Assembly: GCA_002452215.1 (NCBI GenBank)
Contig: DKCO01000053.1
Span: 1-64,000 of the forward strand
DNA length: 64,000 bases
Reading direction: 5' to 3'
DNA from: Spirochaetales bacterium UBA6872
GTDB taxonomy: Bacteria; Spirochaetota; Spirochaetia; Sphaerochaetales; Sphaerochaetaceae
Of this stretch, positions 53,625 through 62,346 are shown in pieces. The position numbers and the translations under genes are program-made. The stretch's first letter is position 1, and the number at the start of each line of letters is the position of its first letter. The notes under the pieces are model-generated. The model had not been told where the DNA came from and did no database searches. It was given only the letters and a program-made list of their open reading frames with translations.

Positions 53625-54584
53625 TTAATATGGTGATGTAGGATCTAGGAAATCCTGGTAATTTGTTCTGTCAACAATTGTTGTTGGAATAATCTTTACA
53701 GCATCTACTTTCTCGCCCTTGAGAATTGCGATTGCCATATCGACAGCATCCTCAACCATTGTTGGGCTGTAAAGCGCACTTTCAATCCAAAGATCATCAT
53801 ATTTTGGCATCATATTGAAATATTCTTGGCATCCACCGCCACCTGTGATGACCTTGACATCTTTTCTTCCTGCTTCCTCGATTGCCTGGATTGCGCCGAT
53901 AGAAGTCTCATCATCCATCGAGAATACAGCATCGATCTTTGCATTTGCTGTAAGGATATCAGCCATGTCAGCAAGACCAGCTTCTCTTGTAAACTGTGTT
54001 GCGTAAGTAAGGATGTTCAAGTTTGGAGCAATCTCCTTGACTGTATCCAAGAATCCACCCTTTCTCAAAGCAGCAACAGAACCTGATGTTGGTACATCGA
54101 GGATAACAACAGTTCCCTCTGTTCCAATCTTGTCGACAATGTACTTTGCACCTTGTACTCCCATGTCGTAGTTGTCACCAGATACTCTGTAAACACCCTC
54201 GGCTGCAATTTCGATATCGAAGTTTACAACTGTCACGCCCTGATTGATTGCATTCTGGATTGGAACTTCCATTCCTGTCCATTGTGGGAATGCGATAATT
54301 GCATCTGCTCCCCAGAGAATCAAATCATCAAGTTGTGCTGTCATTTCTTCAGCGCTATTTGAAGTTGCGACTTTGTAATCGACTGTATCAGAGAGTTCTT
54401 TACAGCGCTGCTCTGCACAATATGCAACACCAGCAACCCATCCATGTGTTACAGCTGGAGCAAGAACTCCAATCTTATACTTTCCACTATCTGCTTGAGC
54501 CACTGTCGCCTCTTTTGCCCCTTGTGCAAAAACAGAAGAGAATCCTATCAGAAGAACCAAAAGAATCACAAATGCTTTTTTCAT
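53625..54584 (-). CDS. ribose-type sugar-binding protein
   Basis: 319 residues from the ATG at 54584 with AAAGGAGG upstream. A signal peptide (1-20, SVFAQGAKEA) is followed by a Peripla_BP_4 domain: KIGVLAPAVTHGWVAGVAYCAEQRCKEL, DAIIAFPQWTG, VTVVNFDIEIA, the ligand-site SMDDETSIGAIQAIEEAG and ends with VDRTNYQDFLD. It binds a sugar or cyclitol outside the inner membrane. First gene of the eight-gene operon. Confidence 0.92.
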   Translation of the reverse strand: MKKAFVILLVLLIGFSSVFAQGAKEATVAQADSGKYKIGVLAPAVTHGWVAGVAYCAEQRCKELSDTVDYKVATSNSAEEMTAQLDDLILWGADAIIAFPQWTGMEVPIQNAINQGVTVVNFDIEIAAEGVYRVSGDNYDMGVQGAKYIVDKIGTEGTVVILDVPTSGSVAALRKGGFLDTVKEIAPNLNILTYATQFTREAGLADMADILTANAKIDAVFSMDDETSIGAIQAIEEAGRKDVKVITGGGGCQEYFNMMPKYDDLWIESALYSPTMVEDAVDMAIAILKGEKVDAVKIIPTTIVDRTNYQDFLDPTSPY

Positions 54585-54659
54585 CAAAAGCCTCCTTTCA
54601 TATATTTAGTTGAAAGCGAAAAAGTTCAATTGTCAATTTTTTTCTGAAAAATATTGCTT

Positions 54660-54702
54660 TTTTTCATAAATTTATGAAAAATTGCTTTTTCTTTCAATTA
54701 TA
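54660..54702 (-). promoter_or_regulatory. promoter and 22-base palindrome of the sugar operon
   Basis: TATAAT on the minus strand (54697-54702) is the best -10; the -35 is weak. Just past the predicted start of transcription is a perfect 22-base palindrome (54660-54681, half-site TTTTTCATAAA). This is a good place for a repressor, plausibly the LacI protein of the same operon, although its centre lacks the usual CG of LacI operators. A TTGACA also occurs at 54631-54636 without a matching -10. From 54703 to 54914 the sequence is A+T-rich with nothing else recognised. Confidence 0.5.
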
Positions 54703-54914
54703 ATCATCAATTGTAAGCATTTACCATTTCACACAAAGAAAACATTTATTGATAAAAGAATATTGATTAAAAAACAATGAGAATTGTTTAGCTTAAATTT
54801 TATTAAGTACTTTATTGATAAACCTGCTTTAAGATAAAGCAACAATTCGAATGTGTATCGAAATCCAAAGCAATAGTAGCCAAAGAAAACGAAATATCCT
54901 ATCATAGTCAATAC

Positions 54915-54986
54915 GCCAAAGTAGCTCAGTGGTAGAGCAGCTCTCTCGTAAAGAGCAGGTCGCGGGTTCGATTCCCATCTTTGGCT
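54915..54986 (+). tRNA. tRNA-Thr (anticodon CGT)
   Basis: Acceptor GCCAAAG/CTTTGGC, D arm GCTC-AGTGGTA-GAGC, anticodon arm GCTCT-CTCGTAA-AGAGC (anticodon CGT, Thr), variable AGGTC, T arm GCGGG-TTCGATT-CCCAT. The second pair of the T stem is a C-A mismatch, unusual but the rest is regular. Discriminator T; CCA not encoded. No good promoter or terminator is visible. Confidence 0.92.
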
Positions 54987-55058
54987 TGTTTTTATGATTT
55001 TCCAATTGAAAAAACAACTCTCGATAATTATTTCGAACAATAGTAAAATAGAAAAGAA

Positions 55059-55703
55059 ATGGACAAAGAAAACCAACAAAAAAACCAAACACTGAAGGAA
55101 ATGGTCTACAACAGGCTTTTTGATGACATCCTAAGCGGAAAGTACCCAGCTGAAAGCGTTATTACAGAAAAGGAGCTTGTAGAAAAATTCGGGATCTCAA
55201 AGTCACCTATTCGAGAAGCTCTCATTGAGCTATGCAATGAAGGAATAACCAGATCAATTCCTCGCTACGGCTATGAGGTAAAAAGAATAACCGAAAGCGA
55301 CATCTCCGATGCAAAGAATGCAAGAGTCATATTGGAAACTGGCGCACTTGGTGCATATTTCGAGAAAATAACATCAAACGATATAGAGCGGTTGCAAAAT
55401 ATACTTGAAAATGATTTAGATGGCGAAATTGGTCTATTGCAACATTGGGACAAGAACAGCAAATTCCATCTTGCTCTTATGGATATCTATGGTAACAAGT
55501 TCATCTCCGAGATGCTAAAATCGACTTTGACTTTCATGACGAGGGCCTATGTACAATACCAATATAATAAATACAGGCAAATGAAGTTCCACGGAACATC
55601 ATCCCATCACAAAGATGTGCTTGAGGCAATAAAAAACGGTGACAAGGAAAAAGCAATAAAGCTTCTTGCCACCGACATAGGAGCATTTGAAACAACATTT
55701 TAG
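55059..55703 (+). CDS. GntR-family (FCD) transcriptional regulator
   Basis: 214 residues. Winged helix about 8-75 with VEKFGISKSPIREALIELCNEGI, followed by an FCD helical domain (about 80-210) with metal-site residues around NSKFHLALMD and GTSSHHKDVLEAIKNGD. It is convergent with, and overlaps by four bases, the last gene of the URO-D/peptidase/desulfidase operon, so it is a candidate regulator of that operon. The ribosome binding site is weak (GAAAAGAA). Confidence 0.9.
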   Translation: MDKENQQKNQTLKEMVYNRLFDDILSGKYPAESVITEKELVEKFGISKSPIREALIELCNEGITRSIPRYGYEVKRITESDISDAKNARVILETGALGAYFEKITSNDIERLQNILENDLDGEIGLLQHWDKNSKFHLALMDIYGNKFISEMLKSTLTFMTRAYVQYQYNKYRQMKFHGTSSHHKDVLEAIKNGDKEKAIKLLATDIGAFETTF

Positions 55704-56983
55704 TTTGAAAGCATGAGATGCAAAATCTCGATATCAGTCTCCTTCATTCCATCCTTTCCAACTTTGCCAAAGGCCTTGATAGTTTTCTCAACATTATCGT
55801 GCACAAGGCCATCTCCGCCAGAGAACGATTTTCTCTCATCCATAGCCATCTCGTAGCCAAGTATTGCAGAATCGAGAGCTGTCGCAATCTTTGCAGCGCA
55901 ACTTGCTTTTGCTCCATCGCACACGATTCCAGCAACCATCGCAAGAGTATTTGATATTGATTCTGATATCTCTTTCTCTCTTCCACCATGAAGATATGCA
56001 ATAGCAGCAGAGGCCCCTGCCGCAGCTGAAACAGCACCGCAATATGCAGAAAGAGGACCAATGAAGTATTTTTGGTGGATAGCTGCAAGATTCGAAAGCG
56101 CGAGTGCCCTTAATAGCTTTTCGTGGGAAACAGAGAGATAAGTTGCATACTCTATAACAGGCATCGACACTGTCAGCCCTTGATTCCCGCTTCCAGAATT
56201 GATCACTACAGGAAGTGCGCAACCCGACATTCTCGCATCAGAGCCTGCTGCGGCAGTGGCCCTAGCCCTTATTCTTACATCATTCTTGTCATAGTAACGC
56301 AAAAGCATCTTTCCAATTGAAGAGCCATAGTTGTTCTTCAGCCCTTCTTCTGATATAGCTGTATTAAATTGAATCTGACGCTCAAGTATATCCTTTATCA
56401 AATCGATATCAACATTATCGCAATAGTCGATTATATCTTTTATCGTAAGTCTTTCTTTAAGACTATCAAGATAGTTTTTTTCATTCTTTGAATCTGCTGA
56501 CGCGGCACTCGAGAGAACTACTTTGCCGTTTTTCATTTTTTCAGTTATCTGGTCATGACAGTTTTGAAGTGTTGCTTCAGCACTCTCTTTGCCAGATATC
56601 GCAATCACTTTTATATAGAGGCCTGGAATATCCTCTGCAAGGACAACAGTAGCAAAACCTGTAGCAAGGAGTTTCTTTGTCTTTTCTATATCTTCTTTTG
56701 TGACAGAAGAGAGAACCTCAAGCTTCAAATCGGCATTGCCACCAATTGCTCCTAAAATAGCAGCACTTTCAACACCTTTCATTCCATCCGAATTTGGAAC
56801 AGAAACACCCTTTACGTTTTTTACAACGTTTCCCGAGCAAATTACTTTTATACTATCAGGTTCATGCCCAAGAAGCTGAACGCTGGATGCTGCTGTAAAA
56901 GCAATTGCAACAGGCTCAGTGCATCCAAGAGCTGGCTTCAGCTCCTCTTTAAGTATAGTTGAATAAGCATCATAAAGTTCCAT
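55700..56983 (-). CDS. L-cysteine desulfidase / serine dehydratase-like protein (UPF0597 family)
   Basis: 427 residues. LKEELKPALGCTEPVAIAFTAASSV is the family signature (Cys21 in GCTEP); SYGSSIGKMLLRY-like NYGSSIGKMLL, YCGAVSAAAGASAAIAYLHGG, GIVCDGAKASCAAKIATALDSA and the end KTIKAFGKVGKDGMKETDIEILHLM all fit. The conserved cysteines (Cys21 and those in YCGAV, IVCDG, SCAAK) are expected to hold an iron-sulfur cluster. Members break cysteine into pyruvate, ammonia and sulfide (E. coli CyuA/YhaM), or possibly dehydrate serine. It overlaps the M20 peptidase gene by 14 bases. Confidence 0.88.
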   Translation of the reverse strand: MELYDAYSTILKEELKPALGCTEPVAIAFTAASSVQLLGHEPDSIKVICSGNVVKNVKGVSVPNSDGMKGVESAAILGAIGGNADLKLEVLSSVTKEDIEKTKKLLATGFATVVLAEDIPGLYIKVIAISGKESAEATLQNCHDQITEKMKNGKVVLSSAASADSKNEKNYLDSLKERLTIKDIIDYCDNVDIDLIKDILERQIQFNTAISEEGLKNNYGSSIGKMLLRYYDKNDVRIRARATAAAGSDARMSGCALPVVINSGSGNQGLTVSMPVIEYATYLSVSHEKLLRALALSNLAAIHQKYFIGPLSAYCGAVSAAAGASAAIAYLHGGREKEISESISNTLAMVAGIVCDGAKASCAAKIATALDSAILGYEMAMDERKSFSGGDGLVHDNVEKTIKAFGKVGKDGMKETDIEILHLMLSN

Positions 56984-58325
56984 TAAAGTATTTCTCCATA
57001 AACAACAAAGCCTTCACATAGATTGCAAAGCCTTTTTTCATTCTATCAATCGCTACAGATTCGTTAATCTGGTGAGCGCGTCCCTGCCCTGGGGGGAAGG
57101 GAGGGACAACGTTACCAGAAGGAGATCCCATTCCAAATGCAACAGAGGGTTGCATAACACGTGCATAAGTACCACCAGACATCACATAAGGCTTTTTTTC
57201 AAAGTTATATTCATCGCACGCTATTTTATTCAAATTCATCAGAAAATCGTCAAGCTCAACACAGTAGCCATTGCTTTTGCTTTCAAGCTTGCAATTTGGA
57301 AGTATTTTCGCAAGTTTCTTTTGTATTTCATCCATATTTGCTTTCAATGGCAATCGCATGTTCAGAGTAAAGAAAGAATTGTCAGCTTTAGTCACTACAG
57401 CTGTCAGAGACCCCGAGGCACTATCTGAACAATTAATCTTTAGACCTGTGCCATAGAAGTCGCTAAAGAAAGAGATGTAGCTATTAACTCCTTCATCTTC
57501 TATATAATTGCTAATGTACTTGAATAAAACAAGAAAAGCATCAACTCCACCATCTGGAGTTGCGCTATGGCGCCCCTTACCTTTTGCCTCTACTCGAGTC
57601 CATCCATCATCTAAAACTTCAAATGAAATATCCGTTGCTTCCTTTAAATTTGTTGCAAGGATTTCAGCATAAGCAAAATCAGCAACACCAACACCGCTGC
57701 CACCTCTAACAGCTCTGATCTTATTTCCAAAAGGAAGAGAGAATGTGTATTTAAGGCTTGCTTTTTCGCCATATGCAACAGGAAAACCAGAGTCTGGAAC
57801 AAGAGTAAAATCCGCAACGCTCTTATTCTTGAATGCAATTTGACAATCTGGCATGCCTATCTCTTCTGCAGAGCCAAAAAGAAGCTTTACTGTCATATTA
57901 GGCTTCCATCCCTTTGACATAAGGTATCTTAAGCTGTAAAGCACAGCAATGCCCGCACCTTTATTGTCTGTTGTTCCCCTGCCTACCAGATGTCCTTCCT
58001 TCTCAAAAAGCTCAAATGGATCTCTCTCCCATTCTCCGCTTACAGGAACAACATCACCATGACAAGCAATTGCAACGCTATGGCAATTATCTTGCCCTCG
58101 AAGCACTCCTTGAGCAAAAACATTCTCTATCAGATTTGCATCAAGGCCGTACTCTTTCATAAGGCTTTTTATAAACAAAAGCATATCATAGCAAGGTTTG
58201 CCAAATGGATAGCCATCTTCTTCTTTTACAGCAATGCTTGGGATGGCAACATAGTCAGCCAAATCCTTTTTGTATTGATCAAAATGATTATCCCACCAAA
58301 GATAAAGATCCGAAATATCAAACAT
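56970..58325 (-). CDS. M20-family dipeptidase (PepV/Sapep-like)
   Basis: 451 residues from the ATG at 58325, which has AAGGAG at good spacing. Zn-dependent peptidase with metal ligands in VAIACHGDVVPVSGEW (His, Asp), GRGTTDNKG (Asp), GSAEEIGMPD (catalytic Glu-Glu), FTLVPDSGFPV (Asp) and GQGRAHQINESV (His). The lid domain contains GRHSATPDGGVDAF. It would cleave dipeptides or similar in the cytoplasm. Its product could feed the cysteine desulfidase-like enzyme encoded next. Confidence 0.9.
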   Translation of the reverse strand: MFDISDLYLWWDNHFDQYKKDLADYVAIPSIAVKEEDGYPFGKPCYDMLLFIKSLMKEYGLDANLIENVFAQGVLRGQDNCHSVAIACHGDVVPVSGEWERDPFELFEKEGHLVGRGTTDNKGAGIAVLYSLRYLMSKGWKPNMTVKLLFGSAEEIGMPDCQIAFKNKSVADFTLVPDSGFPVAYGEKASLKYTFSLPFGNKIRAVRGGSGVGVADFAYAEILATNLKEATDISFEVLDDGWTRVEAKGKGRHSATPDGGVDAFLVLFKYISNYIEDEGVNSYISFFSDFYGTGLKINCSDSASGSLTAVVTKADNSFFTLNMRLPLKANMDEIQKKLAKILPNCKLESKSNGYCVELDDFLMNLNKIACDEYNFEKKPYVMSGGTYARVMQPSVAFGMGSPSGNVVPPFPPGQGRAHQINESVAIDRMKKGFAIYVKALLFMEKYFNGTL

Positions 58326-58346
58326 CCCAAGCTCCTTTTTATTCAA

Positions 58347-59918
58347 TTAGTAAAGTATTCCAAGTTCAGTTGCTGTCTTGACGCCATCGTCGTTCCATTT
58401 CTGGCCACCGAGCGCTTTGAACTGCTCGATGAACTTTGCCCAAGACTCTGGAGTTAGAACTTTATTGCCAGATGCGAACTCAGCAACAGATTGCTCATAG
58501 AATCTCTTTAAATCCGCACTTGGAAGAGGCAAAAGATCAACTCCTGCTTGCTTTATCCAAGGCTTGGATTGCATCTCTCTAAGAGTCGTGAGTGCAGACA
58601 TAGGTTTTTTCGATACAGCTGTAACATATGATGGATATCTCGATGCAAGCTCAGCATCCCCCCAATAGAAAGCAAGTCCCTTGAGCTGTTGAAGCGGTTG
58701 CATCTCAGGCTTTGTAAAACCTTTTGATGGATCAGGAATGCCATTGACTGTTGGGACTCCGTTTTCATCCAAGACGAAGTTAACTCCTTCTTCTCCCCAT
58801 CCGATTGCATAGTATCCTGGGCCAGACATCCACTCAAGAAGTCTTGCAATTGCATCCATCTTACCAGCCTCTTGAGCTTTCTTTGAAACAGCAATCACTC
58901 CATCGTTTATGTTTGTGTAAACACCGACAGCGCTGTCACCATTAGGGCCAACTGGAGGGTCTATTACAATCCACTCTCCATTTGGGAAGTTCTTATCGAA
59001 TGGAGCATAGTTCGATTCCGATGCATATGATGAGTGCTGCTCGCGCATCATACCATATTTGCCTTGCTTCCAGTTTGCTTTGAAGTCATCCTTCTTCTGG
59101 CTAAGCCAGTTAGGATCGATTACTCCCTCTTTGGACATCTCGATTACAAATGAAAGAGCATCATAGTACTCAGGCTTCAAGATGTTCAAGCCAGGATGGT
59201 CTTTTGACAGATCCCATGTCCCAGCAACTCCAAAAGCGCCAAAGAATGGATCAAGCCTTCTTCCGAGTCCTTCTTCATAGCTTGTTATCTCGATAAATGT
59301 TCCATAGCCATATGTATCATTTTTTCCATTTCCATCTGGATCGTCATATGTGAATGCTCTCATCACATCCATATACTCATCAAGAGTCTTTGGGATATCA
59401 AGACCAAGATTATCAAGCCAATCCTTTCTAATGAGGATTCCTTCATTTTTCTTTATGTCTCCAGTAGATGGTGCAAAACCATACACATGTCCATCGACTG
59501 TTGCATATGCCAGAGAATCTGCTGTGTACATCTTTGCTGTTCTCTCAGGCATCTTCGCAAACATATCATCAACAGGCGCAAGAAGACCTTGCTTTGCAAG
59601 ATTTACCATAACAGGTCTTCTAAGGCTCATCATGTCAGGAAGCGCATCTGCTGCTCCTGCCGCATTCATCTTCACATCCCTGTCAGTTGCGCTAGATGGA
59701 AGTGGTGATAGAACCAAATTAATCCCAAGCTCATTTCTGATTCTGTCATAGACAAACCAGTCATCAGGTGGCGATCCAGCTTCGACAATGGCTGGATTGT
59801 ACCAGAATGTGATCGTTACTAACCCATCATCATCGGCTTTCTTCTCAACATCTCCTTTAGCGAATGCAAAAGAAAATACCGAAAGCATCACTAACAAAAT
59901 AGCAATAACTCTTTTCAT
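58347..59918 (-). CDS. extracellular solute-binding protein (LplA-like), orphan
   Basis: 523 residues. A signal peptide (1-20, SFAFAKGDVEKK) lacks a lipobox Cys. The solute-binding domain of family 1/LplA type has ITFWYNPAIVE, LPDMMSLRRPVMVNLAKQGLLAPVDD, a calcium-type loop DDPDGNGKNDTYGYG, and a C-terminal helical lobe. Such proteins usually deliver oligosaccharides to LplB/YtcP permeases, but no permease or ATPase lies next to it, so it relies on a transporter elsewhere or serves as a receptor. It is 21 bases upstream of the peptidase gene in the same operon. Confidence 0.86.
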   Translation of the reverse strand: MKRVIAILLVMLSVFSFAFAKGDVEKKADDDGLVTITFWYNPAIVEAGSPPDDWFVYDRIRNELGINLVLSPLPSSATDRDVKMNAAGAADALPDMMSLRRPVMVNLAKQGLLAPVDDMFAKMPERTAKMYTADSLAYATVDGHVYGFAPSTGDIKKNEGILIRKDWLDNLGLDIPKTLDEYMDVMRAFTYDDPDGNGKNDTYGYGTFIEITSYEEGLGRRLDPFFGAFGVAGTWDLSKDHPGLNILKPEYYDALSFVIEMSKEGVIDPNWLSQKKDDFKANWKQGKYGMMREQHSSYASESNYAPFDKNFPNGEWIVIDPPVGPNGDSAVGVYTNINDGVIAVSKKAQEAGKMDAIARLLEWMSGPGYYAIGWGEEGVNFVLDENGVPTVNGIPDPSKGFTKPEMQPLQQLKGLAFYWGDAELASRYPSYVTAVSKKPMSALTTLREMQSKPWIKQAGVDLLPLPSADLKRFYEQSVAEFASGNKVLTPESWAKFIEQFKALGGQKWNDDGVKTATELGILY

Positions 59919-59930
59919 AATGTACTCCTT

Positions 59931-60896
59931 TTAGATTATATCTCTGGCAGCATCTACTGCCGCCTTAATTCGTTTTCTGTCGACATTTGTCGCAAGCGTA
60001 CAATCAGCACCCAGGATAAAAGGTTTTCCCTTCATCTCCTTTCTTAGCCTATGAACCTCGGCTTTGATATCATCCAAGCTTCCATCCATGATTATTCCGC
60101 TTCTATGCTCCAAGCCACCGAGTGCGACTTTGCCAGGAAAATGCCTCATCCCTTCTTCCAAGCTTATATTGTTTTCATAGATGCCCCAGTTGACCGCATC
60201 AGAGAACTCTCCATAACTCTCGAATCTATCGATCGCAAGGTCCTTCTTGCATAGATGCAAAATAACTGATGCGCCCTTATCCTTGGCACATTTCATGACA
60301 GCTTTGTCAAAAGGTGCCTGTATATTCTCGAACTCCTCTTTTGTCCAAAGGCTTCTTTCACCACCCAACACAGCATAAAAGATGCCTTTGCATCCTGCGT
60401 CAATCACAGCTTCCACCAGATTAATCAATGATTCTGTTATTCTCTTTACAGCATCCTCAACGCTTTTTTTATCCTCTCGGTAAAAATCGACTTGCATGCG
60501 TCTCAAATCCGAAAGAGCTTGGTATTGTGGTCTCATAGTGTGACCAAGGGATGCAATCACACCTTGGATTGTGCAAATAGGATATCCATCTGGATCCGCT
60601 TTATCGAGAACTCTTTTTACAAGCTCAACTTGGTCCTTTATAAATCCTTCACTCTTTTTATAGCTTTTGATTCTTTCATAATCCGAAGGCTTGAACAGCC
60701 CTGGATTCGATGGATACAGGTTCTCATTCATAATCTTCTGGATGTCTGTATCTGTATCGCTAAAGAAATCAAGATGCGCCTTCACAGCATTCTCGCCCTT
60801 TTTCATCTCTTCTGGAAAATGAAGAGAAAAACACGATGGCGTTATATCAAAAGCCTCTCCACTTAGTGTTCTTTCTACTAATTCACGCTTAGTCAT
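59931..60896 (-). CDS. uroporphyrinogen decarboxylase (URO-D) superfamily protein
   Basis: 321 residues, TIM-barrel of the URO-D/MtaA-type methyltransferase family. MTKRELVERTLSGEAFDITP is the usual start, and GKPFILGADCTLATNVDRKRIKAAVDAAR the typical end. Internal landmarks are IQGVIASLGHTMRP, EAVIDAGCKGIFYAVLGGERSLWT and VILHLCKKDL with a His-x-Cys (HLC) pair. The heme-enzyme active-site Arg/Asp set of true HemE is not evident; related proteins transfer methyl groups using zinc and cobalamin partners. First gene of the four-gene operon, with AAAGG before the ATG. Confidence 0.85.
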   Translation of the reverse strand: MTKRELVERTLSGEAFDITPSCFSLHFPEEMKKGENAVKAHLDFFSDTDTDIQKIMNENLYPSNPGLFKPSDYERIKSYKKSEGFIKDQVELVKRVLDKADPDGYPICTIQGVIASLGHTMRPQYQALSDLRRMQVDFYREDKKSVEDAVKRITESLINLVEAVIDAGCKGIFYAVLGGERSLWTKEEFENIQAPFDKAVMKCAKDKGASVILHLCKKDLAIDRFESYGEFSDAVNWGIYENNISLEEGMRHFPGKVALGGLEHRSGIIMDGSLDDIKAEVHRLRKEMKGKPFILGADCTLATNVDRKRIKAAVDAARDII

Positions 60897-60908
60897 ATCA
60901 TCAACCTT

Positions 60909-60956
60909 TTACTAATATCTTACTAATATCTTAGCAGTATGGAGACCATAGTTCAA
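60909..60956 (-). promoter_or_regulatory. promoter with direct repeat upstream of the URO-D-like gene
   Basis: On the minus strand TTGAAC (60951-60956), 17-base spacer, TAAGAT (60928-60933). An 11-base unit (plus-strand TTACTAATATC) is repeated twice head to tail at 60909-60930, one helix turn apart, covering the -10 and the start of transcription. A 13-base palindrome (TATGG-aga-CCATA, 60938-60950) fills the spacer. These may be regulator sites. Beyond it, TTAATG-aaac-CATTAA (60970-60985) is another inverted repeat. Confidence 0.5.
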
Positions 60957-61059
60957 CATATTTTTACTGTTAATGAAACCATTAATCCTTATTACTACTC
61001 TTTTTTAATATCATCGAATGAACTAGAATCGTGATAGAATTTAAATACAGAGGAATTTT

Positions 61060-62346
61060 ATGATAGATCCAGTGATCCTAAAAGGCTTTCGAGACAGCCT
61101 GCCGAACGAAGAGATACCAAAGAAGAAGATAATAAGAGTGCTTGAGGATGGCTTTTCATCTTATGGCTTTGTACCAATTGATACTCCTGTTCTGGAATAC
61201 ACATCGGTTCTGCTTGGAAAAGGCGGAGGTGAGACAGACAAGCAAGTTTTCCATTTTGAAGACAACGGCGGAAGAGAAGTTGCTATGCGCTTCGATCTTA
61301 CTGTTCCTTTCGCTCGCTTTCTTGCGATGCACTCATCCGAGCTTGCTTTGCCATTCAAGCGCTACCATATAAATAAGGTATGGCGTGGAGAAAAGCCTCA
61401 AAAAGGAAGGTACAGGGAATTCATACAATGTGATTTCGATATTGTTGGAGTAGACAATGCAGAATCGGATCTAGAAATACTCTCGATGATGCATAACTCA
61501 TTCAAGCTTTTGAAAATAGATGACTACACTTTCCATTTGTCACATAGAGGACTATTTAATACATTTTTGGAGAAACAAGATCTCTTAGACCGTTCTGTCG
61601 ATATTCTTCGAGCTGTAGACAAGCTAAGGAAAATCGGCAAAGAGGAAGTTCTAAAACAACTTTGTGAGATTACAAAAGACGAGGATAAAGCTGGCAAGAT
61701 AATCGAGTATATTACGGCAGGCGAAGGCAATGACTTCGAGACAACGCTTTCAAAGCTAACAGATCTTGCGTGTGGTGCATGCCCTGGCTCTGAAAGACTT
61801 TGGGAGATTTATGCCCTTTTGAAAGAGATGGAAATTGCTGACAAATTCACGCTGGACCCATCGATTACAAGAGGCTTAGACTACTACACAGGAATCGTAT
61901 ATGAGACATTTCTTGACAAGTTGCCAAATCTTGGCTCTGTATGCTCAGGAGGACGATACAACAACCTTGCATCTCTCTATACTAAGGAAAACCTTCCTGG
62001 AGTAGGATCATCGATTGGCCTTGACAGGCTTCTTGCTGGGCTTGAGGAACTCAAAAGCCCAATACTTGGAAATACTTCTTCTGCTGACATCTTGATAATA
62101 CACAAGCAAGACCAAGTAGCCATGGCCATGAAAACAGCATCTGTACTAAGGAATGCTGGCCTGAAAATAGATGTATTTCTATCTCCAGAGAAGAAGATGA
62201 AGCAAATCTTCGACTATGCTAGCAAGAACAATATTCCATATTCGCTTACATTCAAAGATGGAAGTTATGTGTTGAAGAGTCATAGCTCGAGAGAAAGTTT
62301 TGAGACAGAGAGCATTGATAACATAATAAAGGAAGTTACTATTTGA
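61060..62346 (+). CDS. hisS: histidine-tRNA ligase
   Basis: 428 residues, class II synthetase. KGFRDSLPNEEIPKKKII (motif 1 region), MRFDLTVPFARFLA, KRYHINKVWRGEKPQKGRYREFIQCDFDIVG (motif 2), SITRGLDYYTGIVYETF (histidine-binding HisB motif) and GVGSSIGLDRLL (motif 3), then a C-terminal anticodon-binding domain from about 335. GAGGAAT precedes the ATG. Its last four bases overlap the helicase gene. Confidence 0.96.
   Translation: MIDPVILKGFRDSLPNEEIPKKKIIRVLEDGFSSYGFVPIDTPVLEYTSVLLGKGGGETDKQVFHFEDNGGREVAMRFDLTVPFARFLAMHSSELALPFKRYHINKVWRGEKPQKGRYREFIQCDFDIVGVDNAESDLEILSMMHNSFKLLKIDDYTFHLSHRGLFNTFLEKQDLLDRSVDILRAVDKLRKIGKEEVLKQLCEITKDEDKAGKIIEYITAGEGNDFETTLSKLTDLACGACPGSERLWEIYALLKEMEIADKFTLDPSITRGLDYYTGIVYETFLDKLPNLGSVCSGGRYNNLASLYTKENLPGVGSSIGLDRLLAGLEELKSPILGNTSSADILIIHKQDQVAMAMKTASVLRNAGLKIDVFLSPEKKMKQIFDYASKNNIPYSLTFKDGSYVLKSHSSRESFETESIDNIIKEVTI

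Noticed and set aside
54729..55092. Minus-strand open frames across the tRNA-Thr gene
   Set aside because: They run antisense through a clear tRNA, have no homology and no ribosome binding site.
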